Shown here piece by piece: positions 58,480 through 64,000 of a stretch of DNA of 64,000 nt. This stretch comes from Mytilus edulis (lineage: Eukaryota; Mollusca; Bivalvia; Mytilida; Mytilidae), in contig NC_092350.1 in NCBI RefSeq assembly GCF_963676685.1, positions 42,565,373-42,629,372 of the forward strand, read 5' to 3'. The notes under the pieces are model-generated. The model was given only the letters and a program-made list of their open reading frames with translations. It did not search any database and was not told where the DNA came from. The position numbers and the translations under genes were made by a program. The first letter of the stretch is position 1; the number at the start of each line of letters is the position of its first letter.

Positions 58480-59390
58480 GCTTTGAACTAATTTTCAGTA
58501 ACTGCGAGTACTCTCAGATCATTACTTACTACTTAGTGTATTTTTTGTTGTTGGGATAAACAAGTACCCGGCTACGTTTACTCTGTGATTTTGTTAGGTG
58601 TATTTCTATTTGTATTCGTCTGATAAGTTTAGCCTCTCAACTGATTTTTATAGTTCGTTCTTATGTTGTACTGTTACAACACTGTCCCAGTTTAGGAGGA
58701 GGGTTTGGACCCCGCTAACATGTTTAACCCCGCCGCATTCTGTATGTATGTACCTGTCCCAAGTCAGGCGCCTGTAATTCAGTGGTTGTTTATTGATGTG
58801 TTACATATTTGTTTTTCGTTCATTTTTAAATTTTACGTACGCCGTCACGATTTGGTTGACCGGTATGGAAATACTGTTTCACATATGATATCGGGTATGT
58901 TCCTTATGTTGTATCTACAAATTCCTATCCTTTTCACGAATGTGACCTACCGAATTAGACAATTTACCGGATTTGTAACATATGCAACACGACGGGTGCC
59001 ACATGTGGAGCATGATCTTTTTTACTCTTCCGAAGCATCTGATATCAGCTTCAGTTTTTGGTGGGTTTCGTGTTGCTTAGTCTTTAGTTTTGTATTTTGT
59101 TTCTTCTGTACTATTATTTGTCCGTTTGTCTGTTTCATTTTTAGCCATGGCGTTGTCGGTTTATTTTCTATCTATGAGTTTGACTGTCTCTTTTGGATCT
59201 TTCGCCCTTCATCTAAGCCGTTAGTTTTTCCGTTTAAATTGTTTTACAATTGTCATTTCGGAGCTTTTTATAGTTGACTATACGGTATGGGCTTTGCTCA
59301 TTGTTCATGTTGTTGAAAGCCGCACGGTGACCTATAGTTGTTTATTTCTGTGTTTTATTTTTAATCATACCACATCTTATTTTCTTATAT
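58480..59390 (+). repeat. family R1 copy split by an R2 insertion
   Basis: R1 runs from GGCTTTGAACTAATTTTCAG to about 58857 and resumes at about 59221 (TTAGTTTTTCCGTTTAAATT) through ACCACATCTTATTTTC. Between them lies an R2 copy (58858-59220). The 190-codon open frame at 58705-59277 crosses the joins and is a chance reading of the repeats. Confidence 0.65.
58858..59220 (+). repeat. family R2 copy nested in R1
   Basis: It shares CACGAATGTGACCTACCGAA, CAACACGACGGGTGCCACAT, GTTTTTGGTGGGTTTCGTGT and GCCATGGCGTTGTCGGTTTA with 57385-57715. Confidence 0.7.
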
Positions 59391-62300
59391 ATACCTAACG
59401 GACGCAAACAAACTACCATATCGGATTTCATCTGTACTGTCCAATAAATTGCAAAGACTGTTTACACTCGATATGGAAAGTTGTTAGGTAAAAAAAATCA
59501 TTTACGCTTCATCTTTCATTCCTGTTAACAAACCATTTTTACGTGTTTCAACGTCTGTTTGTACGGTTCCGTTTTGGCTTAATTCTATTTATATTGTTTA
59601 AAAAAAACAAGCTTTTTGTGTTTTGCTAGCGGCGTTTTTCGGTAACAATTCTAAAACGAATTTGACTCTTAGCGGAACAGCGTTGATTGTGTTACAATTC
59701 ATTTATGTATTGCAAAAAGAAAATAAAAAGGACCAACCCAGAATAAAAAGCTCAGTCTGTTATGCAATAGAACACATAGAGATAAAGTCGAAAGCTAACT
59801 CATCAAAAGAATCATAATATTTCAAGGTTCAATGAACCAATCAATGTAAAATAACGTATTGTTTTAACTCGCGAAAAGAACACACTACCTGTATTGTGCT
59901 TAAAATTGTTTTAGCCATTTAAGCCCTACCTTCCCCAATTATTCTTAAACTGAGAATATGTAATCTTATTGGTACCAGAAAAATAAGTATTTCTTAATAC
60001 TAGTATATACCATTTTATTGTTGGTATTTCTTTTTATCATAATATGCATTTCTGTTATGTATGGATTTAAAAAACAACAAAGATCTTTGACATTTGCATT
60101 CAATAGTTTTCAAAAGCAAGGACGCATTTATTTCTAGTTGTCTTACATCAACTTTTCCTTGTTATCAAGTAAAATATATGTTGACGGAAGAAGAGCGTAA
60201 TTAGGTTTGTGAGTTTTATGTTGATGATTATTTACCATTTAGAAATCAGATGGTTGTCAGGTTGAAAGAACTAGATATAAACTTAATGTTGGTAAAACTT
60301 TATTGACTGTAAGCTGTTATGATATGTGTCACTTGAATGAAATTTTTTCATATTCAAGATCAGCTAGTTTTTCAATTTATGAATCCGAGATGTTTTGATA
60401 TGTAAGCTACATTTTATGTAGTAACATTTTGAAGACAAAAGTTTAACTGTAAAAAACAAATAAATGAGATATTCTTATATATTTATTTGACTTTACATAT
60501 TATACTTTTCTTTAAAGGCTACAATTTTTAAAGTAAAATTTAGATTAGGACCATTAAGAAAACAAGTGTTATAATATAGCGAAAATCTTAATGTTTTTAT
60601 TCAAATTTTAATTGAATTAAACGCTTCAATAAATATTTTTAAGTATAAGTTGATAATTATTACTCAACATTTTACAAACGTGAGGCAGATGTAGTCATGC
60701 AAACCTCCCTCGTCAACAAATGTTCTTGTAGATTCTATTATCCGAAATAAAGGTTATAACAAAAATAACTGTACTGTACCAGATCTTCAAACTATTAAGT
60801 TAGAATAATTTTTTCCGATTAAAAATAGATATAAAATTAAGCCACTAATAATTTTTGTAAGGTTGCTTGTTGTTCCACATTGAGTCTCGATAAAAAAAAA
60901 TATATTAATAATATGGGCAAACACTTTTAATCTTTCACATTCTGTTTGTCTCTGTCCCAATTCAGGAGTCTGTAATTCCATGAATTCAGCGATTATTCCT
61001 GGTTACTATCAACTAAATCTGCGTTTGTTTATTGTTTTGTCATATATAAGGCTATCGATTCTCAAGGTTTAATTGATACAAATCGGTCCTTTAAAAGCCT
61101 ACCATATATATATTGTATACGTTTGATCGTTGGCCTTTAGTTTTCATCATTCGTGTTAATGGGAAATAGTAGTCTCAATGGCAATTATACTTCCGTTTCT
61201 TAGTTTTGAACGTATGTTAGTTTTGAAGTTCAGTGATATTGTCTGTGAAGATTATTTCAGGAAAAAACTTGTGGTATATTTGAGTCGAGTTCTAACTCTA
61301 CTGCAGAGATGAACTGTTTCGCGACATGGCAATATTATGGGGAAATCAGCGCTTACCGTTAATTTTATTTAGTTCGATTTCTTTTAAAATAAATACAAAT
61401 ACAATACCGTTTAACTCGAGTTCCATTCGTTTGATTTTTTTCCCATTTTTAAGTTAGAGACTTTCCGTTATATTCTTCGGAGTTCAGTATTTTGTTATTT
61501 TCACCAACTCTGGTGAAGTCGGATAGAGAATTATCCTTCTGAGGCGTATTTAACTTTGAAAAAAACCCCGTTTTTTTTTTATCAATATTGTGTATACTGT
61601 TGTTTCTCTTTTTGTCTTTTTAGTCTTTACTCATGGCTTTATCAGTCAGATCTTTGAATGCTAATGTCCCTTTTAAGCTTTCGGTTGTCCTGAAGACTTT
61701 AATAATATTACAGACGTCATCATCCTTTTATTCACCATATGTTGATATCTGAGCATTATACTTATTTGTTTCATATGTTCACGGATAAGTTCCTGTTATT
61801 GAATATCTGAGCCTTATAATTATTTGTTTCATATGTTCACGGGTAAGTTCCTGTTATTGAAATAAGAATTTCATTCTTTGTTACTGGATTGTGCCTTACA
61901 CTCTTTTTACTGTAAATATTTGTTATATATCGGGTGCTTTTAGTGGAACAGAAAACTACTTACAATACAAAAGCTCTTGAGTTCATACGTTGTTTTCGTG
62001 ATTTTTGTTTTACTCCATTTTTTATTTCCTGTGTAATATTTTTTTTAAATTGTTGCTTTTCTTTTTATCTATTGTAAAATATTTATATCCACAATTTTCT
62101 CTGTCTTTGTGTGTGATCGAATTCTTTGTTTACGTAATTAAGCCACATTCATGAAATTCTGTATAAGTACCACAGTGTAGATTCTATTCTGTACGCTATC
62201 CGGAAGTCGCGATTTTCGAAGCGAGAACTTTTTGGATCACATTTTAAATTTGATGGATATACTGAATTAAACGTTAAGTTGATCATCTGTACATTGGTTA

Positions 62301-63134
62301 ATGATTAATTCAGCTTTCATCGATATTCTCAGATGGTATAGAATTAAATTCAGCCCATTCATAATTCGTATCTTTACCTTAATCAAGAGATTTTCAAGTG
62401 TATCACTAAGGAAAATCAGTCGGTGAACCTAAAAACAATCTTTTTACCCTCTTAGTGTACAAATTAACGTAAAAAACAGGCTTAATGAACTACTTAGTAA
62501 ACTAAGTAAATTTCAAGTGGTGGTAAAAGTTTCAACCAGATCTTTGAAGCCAGAAATAAGAAAATTACACTTGTTTGAATTTCTCACTGTACGACCAGTC
62601 TCGCTTGTATATTTTGAAACTGTATGATCAGTCTTTATTTCACTGTATTCTAGTGCTGATTTCAAAGGTATGTACGATACATTAGAAGGTGGAATTTTTC
62701 TAAATAACACAAATATTTCAATAAATTCACATCCTGAAAACTTTTGAAACATGTTTTGGCTTGATAGGGTGTACTCGACTTACTACATTAAGTATAAGGA
62801 TGTTTAAATGTTGCTTAAATAAGAGGAAGGTTTGTTGTATATATAAGTTTCAGAAATGTCCTCCGTTATACTTAAACAAACACACAGATGTAATCGTTAT
62901 ATAAAAATGCATGTATTTACACACATTCGAGGCCGTACTGTAGCCTATAATATATCACAGTTCCTTTACTTTGTTTTGGATGTAGAGCTGTCTCTTTGAC
63001 AATCAATTGTACACCACTTTGTAAAGCGGGGGTTACTAGTGATAATGAAGTCCGTCTTTCCGTTCGCCCGTCGGACCGGTATAATATGTTTCGCTGGCTT
63101 TGTAAGCGTATCTCCTCATAAACCACTTAATATA
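59391..63134. other. noncoding region with repeat fragments
   Basis: No gene can be supported. It holds an R1 fragment near 60950-60985 (TCTGTCCCAATTCAGGAGTC), an R4 copy at about 61415-61505, an R2 3' fragment at about 61585-61690 and a 58-bp tandem duplication at 61745-61860. Short frames (59623-59817, 60787-60981, 62513-62752) have no recognisable domain. Confidence 0.5.
61745..61860 (+). repeat. tandem duplication, 58-bp unit, two copies
   Basis: ATATCTGAGCATTATACTTA starts at 61745 and recurs with few changes at 61803. Both copies end AAGTTCCTGTTATTGA. Confidence 0.9.
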
Positions 63135-63136
63135 CA

Positions 63137-63279
63137 TTAGGGGTTCCAGCCATTTTTAAATGGAGAGGGGGTCTAATTTAGGAGAAAAGGAGATTCCAAA
63201 TACATGTTCCCATACAAATGCATTGATAGTTAAAAAAGGGTTTCAAACCGCCGGATCCCCCTTTTTGGATCCGTCACTG
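63137..63279. mobile_element. diverged relative of the 150-bp CAGTGGCGGA MITE
   Basis: It shares GGGGTTCCAGCCATTTTTAAA, the CATACAAATGCATTGAT block and the end TTTTTGGATCCGTCACTGAT with 58106-58255. The left terminus is worn (ATTAGGGGTTCCAGCC). Confidence 0.65.
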
Positions 63280-64000
63280 ATATAACTATTAATTAATCTT
63301 TCTCTGATTCCTTATCATAAATGATAATGACTGTATTGTACACCGTCTATTTCGAATTTTAGTAAAAATCTTTAATGGGGTTTCTTTATATAAGATACGC
63401 GGACTTTAACATTGCATTATATGGGGGCACCCATCAGGTATTTCCAACACCTCCTAAACCAATTATTAAAGTTTCTGAAATTGCTCCAATTTTAATATTA
63501 AATGCACTATGGACCGTCAATTTCGAATTTTTGGTAAACATATTTTTGATGTTTATATATCTAAAGTACGGACTTTGCCATAGCCTTATATTGGGCGTAC
63601 TTATTTTATATTCACAACTTCCTTCAAAGGTTGAAAGTACATAAGCAAATTATTATCATTTTCACAAGTTGCCACGCAATTAACAAATGCAATCAGTACA
63701 ATGACATATATTGATTAACCCAGAAATCGCTTTAAGTAAACTGATAAAATCCTTTTCATTTTAAAGTCATTCGTTTTTGATACAGGCAATGATTTCTGTA
63801 AACTTACCCAAATTATATCACAAGAATTATTATACACTATTACAAAGTCCACAAGCGAATCATGTATTGCTTTTTATGCATTTGATTTTAATTATAAATA
63901 AGACTGACGGAACAAAAATACTATTAATTTTCCGTCTACAAAAATCATCAGAAATATATTTGTATTGTCTGATTAAAGAAATTACACGTTATTGGTACCT
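63280..64000. other. noncoding right edge of the window
   Basis: Two diverged copies of a block with TATTTCGAATTTTAGTAAA (about 63350) and CAATTTCGAATTTTTGGTAAA (about 63518) suggest an old tandem duplication of about 170 bp. The 89-codon frame at 63375-63644 runs through it and has no recognisable domain. Confidence 0.4.

Noticed and set aside
58705..59277. 190-codon plus-strand open frame
   Set aside because: Runs across the joins of two dispersed repeat families that occur elsewhere in the window in other frames.

Overview
The window looks like nuclear DNA from a bivalve mollusc, most likely a marine mussel (Mytilidae). It is AT-rich and gene-poor. It is packed with dispersed repeats of a kind I recognise from mussel genomes, it carries introns with GT-AG borders, and it encodes an animal apolipoprotein-L-like protein. 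The species call is an inference from repeat content.

Layout. 1-3.4 kb is repeat-rich and has no gene I can support; it includes a 579-bp fold-back MITE. 3.4-11.3 kb and 13.6-21.7 kb are two diverged copies of a tandem segmental duplication with a period of about 10.3 kb. Each copy holds the same five-exon minus-strand gene for a secreted/type I membrane protein. The 16.1-21.5 kb copy is intact: spliced by eye it gives 253 codons with a signal peptide, 8 extracellular cysteines, one transmembrane helix and a basic tail. The 4.4-11.1 kb copy is a pseudogene with frameshifts and an in-frame stop.

The most striking region is 22757-43525, a head-to-tail array of a 4061-bp unit with the structure A(BA)5. 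A is a 464-bp segment present six times and B a 3597-bp segment present five times. Every B carries a 700-codon Mutator-like DDE transposase gene on the plus strand. Convergent to it is a 128-codon His-Me finger (I-PpoI-type, zinc-stabilised HNH) endonuclease gene on the minus strand. All copies are open and their translations are identical. The array's outer ends form an imperfect 18-bp terminal inverted repeat and are flanked by a 4-bp direct repeat, ATCT. A concatemeric DNA transposon encoding both a transposase and a homing-type nuclease is the best candidate for an undescribed system here.

A roughly 119-bp satellite (44.1-45.2 kb) follows the array. 45.2-55.6 kb is mainly noncoding, with a pair of tRNA-derived SINE copies at 52.1-52.7 kb. 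A two-exon apolipoprotein-L-like gene lies at 55643-57081 on the plus strand; its intron contains a repeat carrying a decayed hammerhead ribozyme. 57.1-64.0 kb consists of nested mussel repeats and small MITEs with no further gene I can support.
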